A stretch of DNA of 64,000 nucleotides from JACQFZ01 sp045810625 (lineage in GTDB: Bacteria; Pseudomonadota; Gammaproteobacteria; Acidiferrobacterales; Sulfurifustaceae), in assembly GCA_045810625.1 (NCBI GenBank), contig JBJMVQ010000056.1:20642-84641 (forward strand), read 5' to 3'. This document shows, piece by piece, positions 1 through 7,288 of the stretch. Each line of letters begins with the position of its first letter. Position 1 is the first letter of the stretch. Made by a program: the position numbers and the translations under genes. Below the pieces are notes generated by a model. That model was not told the DNA's origin. It was given only the letters and a program-made list of their open reading frames with translations, and searched no databases.

Positions 1-1
1 C

Positions 2-103
2 ATCAACGCCGCGGTGATTCCGCTGATTGTCGGAGTTGCGGCCGCGGTGCTGTGGTTGCAACGACGGAACGCCGCAGTGCCGGCGGCAACAACCGTAGGA
101 TGA
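2..103 (+). CDS. C-terminal tail of a membrane protein (partial)
   Basis: An open frame runs in from the left edge and stops at TGA 101-103. The visible 33 residues contain a hydrophobic stretch (IPLIVGVAAAVLWL) followed by a basic, polar tail, as at the end of the last membrane helix of a transporter or permease. The stop lies 7 bases before the ATG of the next hydrolase gene on the same strand, so the two may be co-transcribed. Family cannot be told from the fragment. Confidence 0.5.
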   Translation: MNAAVIPLIVGVAAAVLWLQRRNAAVPAATTVG

Positions 104-110
104 CATCGCC

Positions 111-815
111 ATGACCGAACGCCTGCCCTTTCTTCTCGTCCCCGGCCTGAATTGCTCGGCGCGCATCTTCGCGCACCAAGTACCCGCGCTGTGGCAGTAC
201 GGCCCCGTCATGATCGCCGATCACACGCAAGGCGACTCGATGGAAACGATCGCGCGATCCATCTTGGCAAGCGCACCGCCGATGTTCGCGCTGGTCGGCT
301 ATTCCATGGGCGGATACCTATCGTTCGAGATCCTGCGCCAGGCGCGCGATCGCGTTGCCCGGCTCGCGCTCATCGACACGTCCGCGCGTCCCGATACACC
401 CGAGCAGACCCGCTTTCGGCAACAGCGTGTCAGCCAGGCACAAGCCGGGCAATTTCGCGAGGTGCTCGACCGACAATATCCTTTTTTGGTTCATAGCAGC
501 CGGCACGGCGACGTGGCACTGCGCGAATTCATGACAAACATGTCGATGGACGAGTACGGCGTCGAAAATTTCGTGCGCCATCAGAATGCGATCATCAACC
601 GCCCGGATTCGCGACCCGATCTTGCGGCGATTCGATGCCCGACGCTGGTCGTGGTCGGCGACAGCGATCAGGTAGCGATCCCGGAGGCCGCGCAAGAAAT
701 GGCGAGAGGCATCAAGGGTTCGCGCCACGTGATCGTGCCGGAGTGCGGCCACATGTCGGTCCTGGAAAAACCGGACGCGGTGAACGCGGCACTGCGCGAG
801 TGGATTAACGGCTGA
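111..815 (+). CDS. alpha/beta hydrolase
   Basis: A 234-residue alpha/beta-hydrolase-fold protein without signal peptide, so probably cytoplasmic. The nucleophile elbow GYSMGG places Ser65. The acid is probably Asp184 or Asp186 in VVGDSDQVAIP, a typical position after strand 6, and the base His214 in CGHMSVLEKP. The N-terminal LLVPGLN corresponds to the HG-type oxyanion loop, with PG instead of HG. The length is normal for the family. Substrate cannot be inferred; relatives include esterases, haloperoxidase-like and dienelactone-like enzymes. It follows a truncated membrane-protein gene closely and faces a convergent binding-protein gene across a hairpin. Confidence 0.88.
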   Translation: MTERLPFLLVPGLNCSARIFAHQVPALWQYGPVMIADHTQGDSMETIARSILASAPPMFALVGYSMGGYLSFEILRQARDRVARLALIDTSARPDTPEQTRFRQQRVSQAQAGQFREVLDRQYPFLVHSSRHGDVALREFMTNMSMDEYGVENFVRHQNAIINRPDSRPDLAAIRCPTLVVVGDSDQVAIPEAAQEMARGIKGSRHVIVPECGHMSVLEKPDAVNAALREWING

Positions 816-854
816 GTATCCGCGACGCGGGCGCTCGACTAGGAGATAGACGCA

Positions 855-881
855 AAGAGGGCGCGTCGTGCGCCCCCTCTT
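855..881. terminator. bidirectional hairpin terminator between convergent genes
   Basis: AAGAGGGCGC (855-864) pairs with GCGCCCCCTCTT (870-881), with a 5-base loop and one bulge. The A-rich left side and T-containing right side suit termination in both directions, between the hydrolase (stop 815) and the binding-protein gene (stop 908). Confidence 0.6.
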
Positions 882-907
882 CGTGAAGCCGGTATTTCAG
901 AACGTCG

Positions 908-2005
908 TTAATTCTGTGCGTAGTCGTACTTGCCGTTCTTCCATACGTAAACGACGTAGCCGGGTGCGGTCACGTCGCCCTTCTGATCGAAACTGATCGG
1001 CCCGAGCACCGTTTCGAACTTCTGTCCGCTCTTCAGTACCTTCGCGACCGCGTCGGCCTTGGGGCTGCCGGCCTTCTGCACCGCCTGCGCCCACGCCTGC
1101 ATCGCGCCGTACGAGTAAAGCGTGTAGCCCTCGGGCTGGTAGCCCTGCTTCAGGAACTTGTCGACGATGGGTTTCGCGATCGGATTGCGTCTCGGGTCCG
1201 GGCTGAAGGTCATGATGGTTCCTTCGCCCGCCGATCCGGTTATCGACCAGTACTCCTCGGTCGCGAGCGCGTCGCCGCCCATGAGCGGCGCCTTCAACCC
1301 TTGCCCGCGCGCCTGACGCACGATGAGCCCGGCCTCCGCGTGATAACCGCCGAGATAGATTATTCCTACGTTCGCCGACTTCAGCCGGCTCACGAGCGCG
1401 GAGTAATCCTTCTCGCCCGCGGTAATCGCTTCGTACAGCGTTTCTTTCTTGCCGAGCGCATTCAACGTCTTCTTCGTTTCGTCCGCGAGCCCCTTACCGT
1501 AGGCGCTCTTGTCGTGCAGGATCGCGATGTTCGCGTTCTTGAAGTGCTTGGCGAGATACTCGCCGGCCACCTTCCCTTGCTGGTCGTCGCGCCCGCAGGT
1601 CCGGAACACCGTCTTCAACTTGCGCTCGGTCAGGAGCGGGTTGGTCGAAGCGGGCGATATCTGAAGCAGGCCCTCCTCGTTGTACACGTCCGAGGCGGGG
1701 ATCGAGGTGCTCGAACAGAAGTGTCCGGCGACGAACACCACACGCCGGTTCGCCATTTGATTCGCGACCGCCACAGCCTGCTTCGGATCGCACGCGTCGT
1801 CGCCGACTTCCAGAATCAGCTTCTGCCCGAGCACACCGCCCTTGGCGTTCAAATCCTCGACCGCCATCTCGCTGCCGCGCCGCATCTGTTCGCCGAATGC
1901 GGCCTGCGGTCCGGTCAAGGGGCCGACCACCGCGATGCGGATATCCGCATGCGCAGCCGCCGTCAGCAGCATGCCGATCAGGAATGCGCTAAACCTCGTT
2001 TTCAT
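908..2005 (-). CDS. ABC transporter substrate-binding protein, branched-chain amino acid (LivK) type
   Basis: A 365-residue periplasmic binding protein of the Peripla_BP_6 (LivK/LivJ) family. A cleavable signal peptide (Lys/Arg then hydrophobic core ending TAAAHA, about residues 1-20) is followed by the diagnostic IRIAVVGPLTGPQAAFGEQ start of lobe 1. Further hallmarks are GGVLGQKLILEVGDDACDPKQAV, the RTCGRDDQQG segment, and YSYGAMQAWAQAV near the C-terminus. Such proteins deliver branched-chain or other amino acids, amides or aromatic compounds to a LivHMGF permease. No permease or ATPase gene is adjacent here, so it is an orphan binding protein. The specific ligand is unknown. Confidence 0.95.
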   Translation of the reverse strand: MKTRFSAFLIGMLLTAAAHADIRIAVVGPLTGPQAAFGEQMRRGSEMAVEDLNAKGGVLGQKLILEVGDDACDPKQAVAVANQMANRRVVFVAGHFCSSTSIPASDVYNEEGLLQISPASTNPLLTERKLKTVFRTCGRDDQQGKVAGEYLAKHFKNANIAILHDKSAYGKGLADETKKTLNALGKKETLYEAITAGEKDYSALVSRLKSANVGIIYLGGYHAEAGLIVRQARGQGLKAPLMGGDALATEEYWSITGSAGEGTIMTFSPDPRRNPIAKPIVDKFLKQGYQPEGYTLYSYGAMQAWAQAVQKAGSPKADAVAKVLKSGQKFETVLGPISFDQKGDVTAPGYVVYVWKNGKYDYAQN

Positions 2006-2251
2006 TCGGTAAGCTCCTTTAGTTAAGAGCGGCCGGGCGCCGCGTCGTTATCGTCGAAACGACCTGTATCTTAGGTAAGCCGTGCGGCGCCGCCAATAGC
2101 CGAAGCCGGCGCGGTCACGACGCTGCGGGCGCGACAACCACGACAGTCGCCTGCTTGTCGAACATCGGTTCCAGGCAAGGCCGCGCGCCGGATGGCGTCA
2201 AGGCACGGTGCTCTCGCACCCCCTCTCCCGACGGAACAAGCATGGAAGGCC

Positions 2252-2276
2252 GCCCGAGCGGCGCTGCCGCTCGGGC
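2252..2276 (-). terminator. GC-rich hairpin after the membrane-protein gene
   Basis: GCCCGAGCGG (2252-2261) and CCGCTCGGGC (2267-2276) form a perfect 10-bp stem with a 5-base loop, 8 bases past the stop of the minus-strand gene ending at 2284. There is no T-tract, so it could be a processing or Rho-assisted end rather than a classical terminator. Confidence 0.4.
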
Positions 2277-2283
2277 AAGGCAT

Positions 2284-2670
2284 CTAGGCTTTCGCGCCGG
2301 CGGTTTTGACCACCATGTACAGCATGAGCAGCACGCCGGAAAGAACGGTAATAGAGGCGATGCCGAGGACCGGATCGAGCCGGGATTCCTCAACCATGTT
2401 GCCGTAGAGCAAAAACAAACCGACGAACAACGTAATCGCGCCTGCGTGATGCACGACGAAGTGCGTCATGGCGAGGCGCCTCGCCCTGTCGCCGAGCCAC
2501 AGCTTATGGATCACCCCGTAAACGAGCGTGAGAACGAATCCGACGAGCAGGATGTGCGCATGGGTGACGTGCTCGGCGTGATTGTGCGACGCGGCCATGA
2601 AAATGCCCAAGCTCATCCCGACAACCGCGTAAGCCAATGCCCAGACTAGAAACTTTCGATCGAAGCTCAT
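2284..2670 (-). CDS. small four-helix histidine-rich membrane protein
   Basis: The start is set at ATG 2670 (MSFDRKFLVW), preceded by GAGGGGG; the longer open frame upstream is rich in Arg and unlikely to be coding. The 128-residue product has about four membrane helices. Conserved-looking His residues lie at helix ends: HNHAEHVTHAHILLVG, the VIHKLWL segment and THFVVHHAG. That layout recalls small haem-binding membrane proteins or cytochrome-oxidase-subunit-like proteins, so haem or metal ligation is a reasonable inference. No family name can be assigned with certainty. It stands alone between a binding protein and a small coiled-coil protein. Confidence 0.75.
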   Translation of the reverse strand: MSFDRKFLVWALAYAVVGMSLGIFMAASHNHAEHVTHAHILLVGFVLTLVYGVIHKLWLGDRARRLAMTHFVVHHAGAITLFVGLFLLYGNMVEESRLDPVLGIASITVLSGVLLMLYMVVKTAGAKA

Positions 2671-2933
2671 TAGTGCCCCCTCGTGTAGGCGAAATGAAGG
2701 AAAGTAAGCGCCGAGCCAATTGTTGCTCGCCGGCGGACGATCACCACCGCGCCTACGCGATCGTCGCCCGCTCTTCAGCATGAGCCGCAATCAGCCATAC
2801 CCTTGGCGACTCCCGGGCCCGCGACGTCACGTACGACACGCGACGGAGCTGGCCCGTCCCGCTTTCCCTGCACCGAAGACGCCTTGTACACTTTCCGAAG
2901 AACCGGTGGAAGCAATTTGGCGACGCTTCCGAT

Positions 2934-3224
2934 TCAATGTCCGGTGCGGAAAATAAGCCAGGAGAGATAAATCACCAGAACGATAATGACGGGTAGAACC
3001 ACCACCAAGGCTTTGCGCGCGCCACCTACGAGCTGCGCGCTCCTTTCTTGCAGCTTCTCCGCCTTGTCTTGAATTCGCTCGGCGCGCTCCGCCTGCCGCT
3101 GAAAGATCGCGAACTGCTCCCGCTGAATCGCCAACGCCTCGAGCTGGCGCTCTATCTGCAAGCTTTGATTGTTTCGAATTTCTTCGAGGACGCGGATCAC
3201 TTTTTGGCTGTCGTTGTCGTTCAT
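2934..3224 (-). CDS. small coiled-coil protein with C-terminal membrane anchor
   Basis: Start chosen at ATG 3224 (MNDNDSQKV); upstream translation in the same frame is low-complexity and not protein-like. The 96 residues divide into an acidic/amide-rich amphipathic coiled coil (about 1-67, heptads with many Glu, Gln, Arg and Leu) and one C-terminal membrane helix (about 72-92, VVVLPVIIVLVIYLSWLIF) with a short tail. This is a tail-anchored topology with the coil in the cytoplasm. Function unknown. Similar short coiled-coil/TM proteins act as scaffolds or inhibitors, but nothing here fixes a role. Confidence 0.6.
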   Translation of the reverse strand: MNDNDSQKVIRVLEEIRNNQSLQIERQLEALAIQREQFAIFQRQAERAERIQDKAEKLQERSAQLVGGARKALVVVLPVIIVLVIYLSWLIFRTGH

Positions 3225-3540
3225 GATCGGTTTCAACTTGGCACGGCCGCTATGGTGAGTATAGGCGGGCCCAAAGCGTAGATCGGCGTGAGCCGAGTCG
3301 GCGTCTTGGCCTCTTTCGATATTGTTTTCGCCGGATGTCCTTCCGGGCCCCGGAACACCGCGACGCTTCCTAGATGCCGCGGCGACGGTGGCGCAAGCGT
3401 ACGCCGGACGCGAAGCATTAATCCCAAGTACGCGAAGGCGAACCGCCGATGTCCGAACCCTCCGACTCCAACAATGCGCGCCGTCCTTTATACTGTCCGA
3501 CCGTATCGGTACGCACGACGGAATTACGCGAGGACCTAGC
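3225..3540. other. 316-bp divergent intergenic region
   Basis: This lies between the divergent coiled-coil gene and the YebC-family gene and must hold both promoters. Translated frames across it are low quality. I could not pick out a convincing -35/-10 pair or a palindrome. Confidence 0.4.
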
Positions 3541-4248
3541 ATGGGTGCACAGTGGAAAGCGAAGGGCCGGGAAGCGGCCGCGAACGCGAAGGGCCGACTG
3601 TTTACGAAGCTGGCGAAAGAAATCATGGTGGCCGCGCGCAACGGCGCGGACCCGGGCATGAATCCGCGCCTGCGCATGGCCGTGGAGCAGGCAAAAAAGT
3701 CGTCGATGCCGAAGGACAGCATCGAGCGCGCGATCAAGAAGGGCGCGGGTCTGGTGGACGAAGGCGTGAGCTACACGAAGCTCACGTACGAGGGCTTTGC
3801 TCCGCACCGCGTGCCCGTCATCGTCGAGTGCCTGACAGATAACCCCAACCGCACCGCCTCTAACATCCGCATGCTGTTTCGTGAGGGACAGTTGGGCGCC
3901 GAAGGCTCGGTGTCCTGGGACTTCGACTATCTCGGCGTGATTGAAGCAACACCCGAGAAGACCGACGCGGATCCCGAAGTCGCCGCCATCGAAGCGGGAG
4001 CGCGAGACCTCGAGCCCGGCGAGAGCGGTGCCACGCTATTTCTCACCGAGCCGTCCGATCTCGATGCCGTGGCCAAGGCGTTACCCTCGCACGGCTTCGG
4101 CGTGCAATCGGCGCAGCTGCGCTACCGGCCGAAAAATCCGGTGACGACGCTGAGCGACGCGCAACGCGCGGAAGTCGAGGCGTTCCTCGAAGCGGTCGAC
4201 GCCGACGATGACGTGCAAGAGGTTTATCCAGGGCTTGCGGGCTCGTGA
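3541..4248 (+). CDS. YebC/PmpR-family DNA-binding regulatory protein
   Basis: A 235-residue YebC/PmpR (Transcrip_reg) protein. The start MGAQWKAKGREAAANAKGR matches the family's usual MaGHSKWaNIKhRK-like beginning. Core motifs follow: KLAKEIMVAAR, GADPGMNPRLRMAVEQAKKSSMPKDSIERAIKKG as interrupted blocks, the YEGFAP strand and the RTASNIRMLF segment. Family members bind DNA as transcription regulators, and some relieve ribosome stalling at proline runs. The open frame extends 5' to 3322, but ATG 3541 with GAGG upstream and the conserved N-terminus fixes the start. It is not next to ruvC, so it may be the YeeN-like paralogue. Confidence 0.93.
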   Translation: MGAQWKAKGREAAANAKGRLFTKLAKEIMVAARNGADPGMNPRLRMAVEQAKKSSMPKDSIERAIKKGAGLVDEGVSYTKLTYEGFAPHRVPVIVECLTDNPNRTASNIRMLFREGQLGAEGSVSWDFDYLGVIEATPEKTDADPEVAAIEAGARDLEPGESGATLFLTEPSDLDAVAKALPSHGFGVQSAQLRYRPKNPVTTLSDAQRAEVEAFLEAVDADDDVQEVYPGLAGS

Positions 4249-4259
4249 TTCGGCTGAGC

Positions 4260-4299
4260 CGCGGTGCCGCGCCGAGAAAACGATTCGCGCGGCACCGCG
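4260..4299. terminator. long inverted repeat between convergent genes
   Basis: CGCGGTGCCGCGC (4260-4272) pairs perfectly with GCGCGGCACCGCG (4287-4299) around a 14-base loop, followed on the + strand by AAAA. It lies between the convergent YebC-family and chaperone-like genes and probably ends transcription in both directions. Confidence 0.6.
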
Positions 4300-4314
4300 A
4301 AAAGCCGCAATTCG

Positions 4315-5094
4315 TTACTCTTGGCCGGCGGGCTTTTGCTGAGCCCGATGCAATTGGCTGTACCTTGCTTGCGCGCGCTCGGCTTTCTCTTGCAGGGTCA
4401 GCGTCGGGTCCTTTTCGTTGCGCATCAGCTCGATCAGCTCGCGGATGACGGCCTCGTCCTGGCCGTAAAACGCTTGCGCGGTGTTCTCGCCAAAGTACGC
4501 GACGCGCAGCCCATGCATGGCGTCGAGTTGCGCCAGCGCTTCGTCTTCCGTTACCGGCGCAACGCCCGGCGGAACGAGCTTCCGCTGATCCTGCTGGTAC
4601 GTCTTGTAACGCTCGACGAGCTCGCGCGCACGCGCCGCGGCATCGCGCGGCAGATTGCGCAGCTCATCTTCGATCGTGTCGTACAACTTGTCCGGTTCGA
4701 TGAGCCCCACCAGCGCTTCGATGTGCAAACGGGTATTCTGGTTTTCCACCAGCTGTCCTTTCGCATCGACGTGGAACTTCTCGCCGATATTGCCGACGAC
4801 CTTAGCCATCGGTTCCCGTTGTTTGGCCGGCGCAGCGACGATCTTCACGGCGTCCAGCGGTATTCCTTCGGCTTTCGCTGCCGCCGCTAAGGCTTCCTCC
4901 GGCGAAAGCTGCGGTTGCGCGACCGCAGGTGCGGGCGCAGCCGGGGCAGGCGCAGGCGGCTGCGGGCGACTGAAATAAAGCTCGGCGACCACGATGGATG
5001 CCACGACGACAACCAATGCCACCAGGGCGAACCGTCTAAACGTCGTGCTTCGCAGACCGCTTTCTTCGACTTTGACCTTGGCTGTTTTGTTCAT
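4315..5094 (-). CDS. lipase-specific chaperone (Lif/LipB)-like membrane-anchored protein
   Basis: A 259-residue protein. It has a short cytoplasmic N-terminus, one signal-anchor helix (about 20-40), an Ala/Pro-rich linker (about 43-62), then a helical periplasmic domain: the architecture of lipase foldases (Lif), which fold secreted lipases in the periplasm. The segment FHVDAKGQLV, then Arg122, then LPRDAAARARELVERYKTY aligns by eye with the first Lif mini-domain (F-x-VD-x-G-x-L ... R-x-x-FDY-x-LSALGE ... L-x-x-Y-x-x-Y). The signature FDY is not conserved (RLHIEALVGLIE). It is shorter than typical Lif proteins (about 340 residues), lacking much of the distal helical part. It lies 145 bp downstream of the PETase-like hydrolase on the same strand, its plausible client. 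A divergent Lif relative is my best reading, not a certainty. Confidence 0.65.
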   Translation of the reverse strand: MNKTAKVKVEESGLRSTTFRRFALVALVVVVASIVVAELYFSRPQPPAPAPAAPAPAVAQPQLSPEEALAAAAKAEGIPLDAVKIVAAPAKQREPMAKVVGNIGEKFHVDAKGQLVENQNTRLHIEALVGLIEPDKLYDTIEDELRNLPRDAAARARELVERYKTYQQDQRKLVPPGVAPVTEDEALAQLDAMHGLRVAYFGENTAQAFYGQDEAVIRELIELMRNEKDPTLTLQEKAERAQARYSQLHRAQQKPAGQE

Positions 5095-5175
5095 GGTTGC
5101 AAACCTACTTCGAACGAGTTCGTTATCGTAACCAGACCGACGTACTTAGTTTAGTATGGTGAACGGCACATAAGG

Positions 5176-5205
5176 CAACGGCGGTTACTCGCGTAACCGC
5201 CGTTG
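5176..5205 (-). terminator. perfect 13-bp stem-loop between hydrolase and chaperone-like genes
   Basis: CAACGGCGGTTAC (5176-5188) and GTAACCGCCGTTG (5193-5205) with a 4-base loop lie 35 bases after the hydrolase stop. No strong T-tract follows on the minus strand, so it may be a partial terminator or an mRNA 3'-end stabiliser that sets hydrolase expression above that of the downstream chaperone-like gene. Confidence 0.5.
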
Positions 5206-5239
5206 ATTCAAACGCTGCTTGGTGTTTCAGCAGTCAGGC

Positions 5240-6067
5240 TTAGAACGGCGCGGTCGATCCAAACGAGCTGCAGGCGCTCCAGCGGGTCGCTGCGATCGTG
5301 CTGTAGCGGAGATCCTGATCGGCGAAGCGCTTGGCCCAGGAAATCTGGATGGCGCTCGACGGTTGGTCAGCCGGATTCTCCTGCGGGAAGAAGTGATCTT
5401 CGCCGGATTCGATGCAGATCAGCTTCTCGTTCTGCGTCATGCTGTTGTAGAACGGAATCGAGTGCTGATTCACCGGAGCCACGTTGTCATTCTGACCGCC
5501 GATGATCGCCGTGGGAACGCGGTCGCCCGAGAAGTTCGTGGTGCTCGAGTTCCACGGGGCCAACGCGATCGCCGCATCGATCGTCGACGGGTTGTTCGTC
5601 GCCGCGATCAGCGTGCCGCCGCCGCCCATCGAGTGGCCGGTCGCCACACGACGGTTCGGGTCGACCTTACCCGCCGCCGCGCCGCTGTTCAGCGCCGCGA
5701 GATCGTTCAGCACAGCGACGATCTGCGTGGCGCGGCTGGACGGTTGGTCCTGAGTGGACTCGGTGTCCATCGCCGCGACGATGAAGCCATGGCTCGCGAG
5801 ACGTTGGGCCATGACAGAGACCGACGAACGGGTCGCCGTGAAGCCCGGGCAGAACGCAACGATCGAGTACTTGCCGGCCGTATTCGGCGAATACACCGTG
5901 GCGCCGCCGTACGGTCTACCGAACCCGGAAATCGTCTGCGACGAGATGGCGAACGGACCGGTCGCCTGAACGCTGCTGGTCGTGGGCGCGGGACCAATTT
6001 CTACTGCGTGAGCAGCGGTAGCGAGGGCAAACAAGCCGGCAGCGGCCAGCCAAGTCTTTCCTTTCAT
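5240..6067 (-). CDS. secreted polyester hydrolase, PETase/cutinase-like (dienelactone hydrolase fold)
   Basis: A 275-residue secreted alpha/beta hydrolase with signal peptide (1-21, cleavage after AHA). Its blocks follow bacterial cutinase/PET hydrolases in order: CPGFTATRSS (oxyanion Phe77, Tyr in Ideonella PETase), RLASHGFIV, DTESTQDQPSSRA, GHSMGGGG (Ser146), APWNSST (Trp172, the wobbling-Trp position), NDNVAPVN (Asp194), EDHFFP (His225), and RFADQDLRYSTIA. Residue 145 is His and 226 is Phe, as in thermophilic cutinases rather than Trp/Ser of Ideonella PETase. Only three Cys (73, 218, 266) remain, so the PETase-specific disulfide is absent and the usual C-terminal one lacks its partner. It should cleave aliphatic or aromatic polyesters or triglycerides extracellularly; substrate is inferred. 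GGAGG lies 10 bases before ATG 6067. Confidence 0.9.
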   Translation of the reverse strand: MKGKTWLAAAGLFALATAAHAVEIGPAPTTSSVQATGPFAISSQTISGFGRPYGGATVYSPNTAGKYSIVAFCPGFTATRSSVSVMAQRLASHGFIVAAMDTESTQDQPSSRATQIVAVLNDLAALNSGAAAGKVDPNRRVATGHSMGGGGTLIAATNNPSTIDAAIALAPWNSSTTNFSGDRVPTAIIGGQNDNVAPVNQHSIPFYNSMTQNEKLICIESGEDHFFPQENPADQPSSAIQISWAKRFADQDLRYSTIAATRWSACSSFGSTAPF

Positions 6068-6787
6068 TTTTTAGAGCCTCCACAAACGTTGGTATGGTTA
6101 AGTGCACAACCCCCAGGCGTCCCACTCTGTTGTGATAGCGTTCGAGCGGGTGGGTCTGAGATGCACCATCCTGATCGCGCAACTGCCTGTGCGTCAACTA
6201 CGCGCGCTGCGTTTCGTCACTTTTGTTACATCGACGTCTTTTTTTCATTAACAGTTTTTGTAACTCAAAAAAATCTTTGTAAGCAGTCGCTGAAAACGTT
6301 GTATGCAGTCGCTATGCGTGAACATTCGATCAAGATAACAAACGTGCGGCTCTTTATTGCTTGCATAACGATCAAGGGCTCGACGTGGATCGCGATCACG
6401 TTTCACCTCGGCACCGTCGCGCGGGAGCTACGCGTTTCATATCGCTTCTTTCTCGCGCACCACTGATGGTCGCTTTGCGCGCTGCTCGCAAGCCGCTTCG
6501 CGATACGCCCACTGAGCATGAATAGACCGCGCTATTCGACATCTGGATGTCGGCGATCATTGCATCTTAATGAGCCATACCAAGCAGCGTGTCGTGGCGC
6601 GGCTCGTGGCAGCTCCGCGGGTCGTTCGGTTTCGCGGCATCCATTCGCACGCCAGCACTGGCAGGCGCTCGTTTGGGCGGGCATTTGCCGTTTGCGGTCG
6701 CCGGCAATATTGTTATTCGCGCGCAAAGCGCGCAGCCGAAATGTGATCCAATACTGCTTTCCCGGCCAAAGACAGCCACGCACCCTA
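6068..6787. promoter_or_regulatory. 720-bp divergent intergenic region with AT-rich block
   Basis: This separates the secreted hydrolase (minus) from the GNAT gene (plus). About 6225-6310 is strikingly AT-rich (runs of T and A) in an otherwise GC-rich contig. It is followed by a near-direct repeat GCAGTCGCT at about 6285 and 6306. The block lies 160-240 bases upstream of the hydrolase start and may be an upstream activating or curved region. I could not assign -35/-10 boxes. Long frames across it on the + strand are not protein-like. Confidence 0.4.
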
Positions 6788-7288
6788 ATGTACGAAACAA
6801 GAGACGTTCCGCTTGCGGAGTTGCCATGGCCGCTCCTGCTCGAAGCGGACCCATACAAACCGCATATCGAGAAGTACATGCACCGAGCCGTGTGGCTGGG
6901 ACTGCATGAGCAGGAACACGTGCTCGCCGTGGCAGCGCTCGTTCAACTCGATCCGGGAACGGTCGAGCTGATGAACATCGCCGTTGAGCCGACGCGGCGC
7001 CGACAGGGCCTCGGCAGGCGCATGGTGCGGATCTCGATCGAGAGAGCGCGCGCGATGGGAGCGCGAAAACTGGTGGTTGGAACAGGAAACTCGAGCCTCG
7101 ACGAGCTGGCGTTTTATCAGAAGGTGGGATTCAGGATGGAGTCGATCGATCGCGATCATTTTGTTCGGGAGTATCCGGAGCCCATCGCGGAGAACGGCAT
7201 CGTGTGTCGGGACATGGTTCGACTTGGTTTGTTGATCGAAGAGGCAATCTCGTCAACGGAGTCACACAAGTGGGCGCGATTTATCTGA
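6788..7288 (+). CDS. GNAT-family N-acetyltransferase
   Basis: Start placed at ATG 6788 (MYETRDVPL); the frame is open further 5' but that part is not protein-like. The 166-residue product has the GNAT core: VELMNIAVEPTRRRQGLGRRMV is motif A with the acetyl-CoA pyrophosphate loop R-R-x-G-L-G-R. It continues as ARKLVVGTGNSS and LAFYQKVGFRMESIDRDHF (motif B with the Tyr general-acid position). Acceptor substrate unknown. The 3' end overlaps the next gene by 19 bases, implying translational coupling with the histidine phosphatase. Confidence 0.9.
   Translation: MYETRDVPLAELPWPLLLEADPYKPHIEKYMHRAVWLGLHEQEHVLAVAALVQLDPGTVELMNIAVEPTRRRQGLGRRMVRISIERARAMGARKLVVGTGNSSLDELAFYQKVGFRMESIDRDHFVREYPEPIAENGIVCRDMVRLGLLIEEAISSTESHKWARFI

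Noticed and set aside
5219..6466. 415-codon open frame on + strand opposite the PETase-like gene
   Set aside because: Arg-rich, low-complexity translation, no family features; it is a shadow of the well-supported minus-strand hydrolase and its promoter region.
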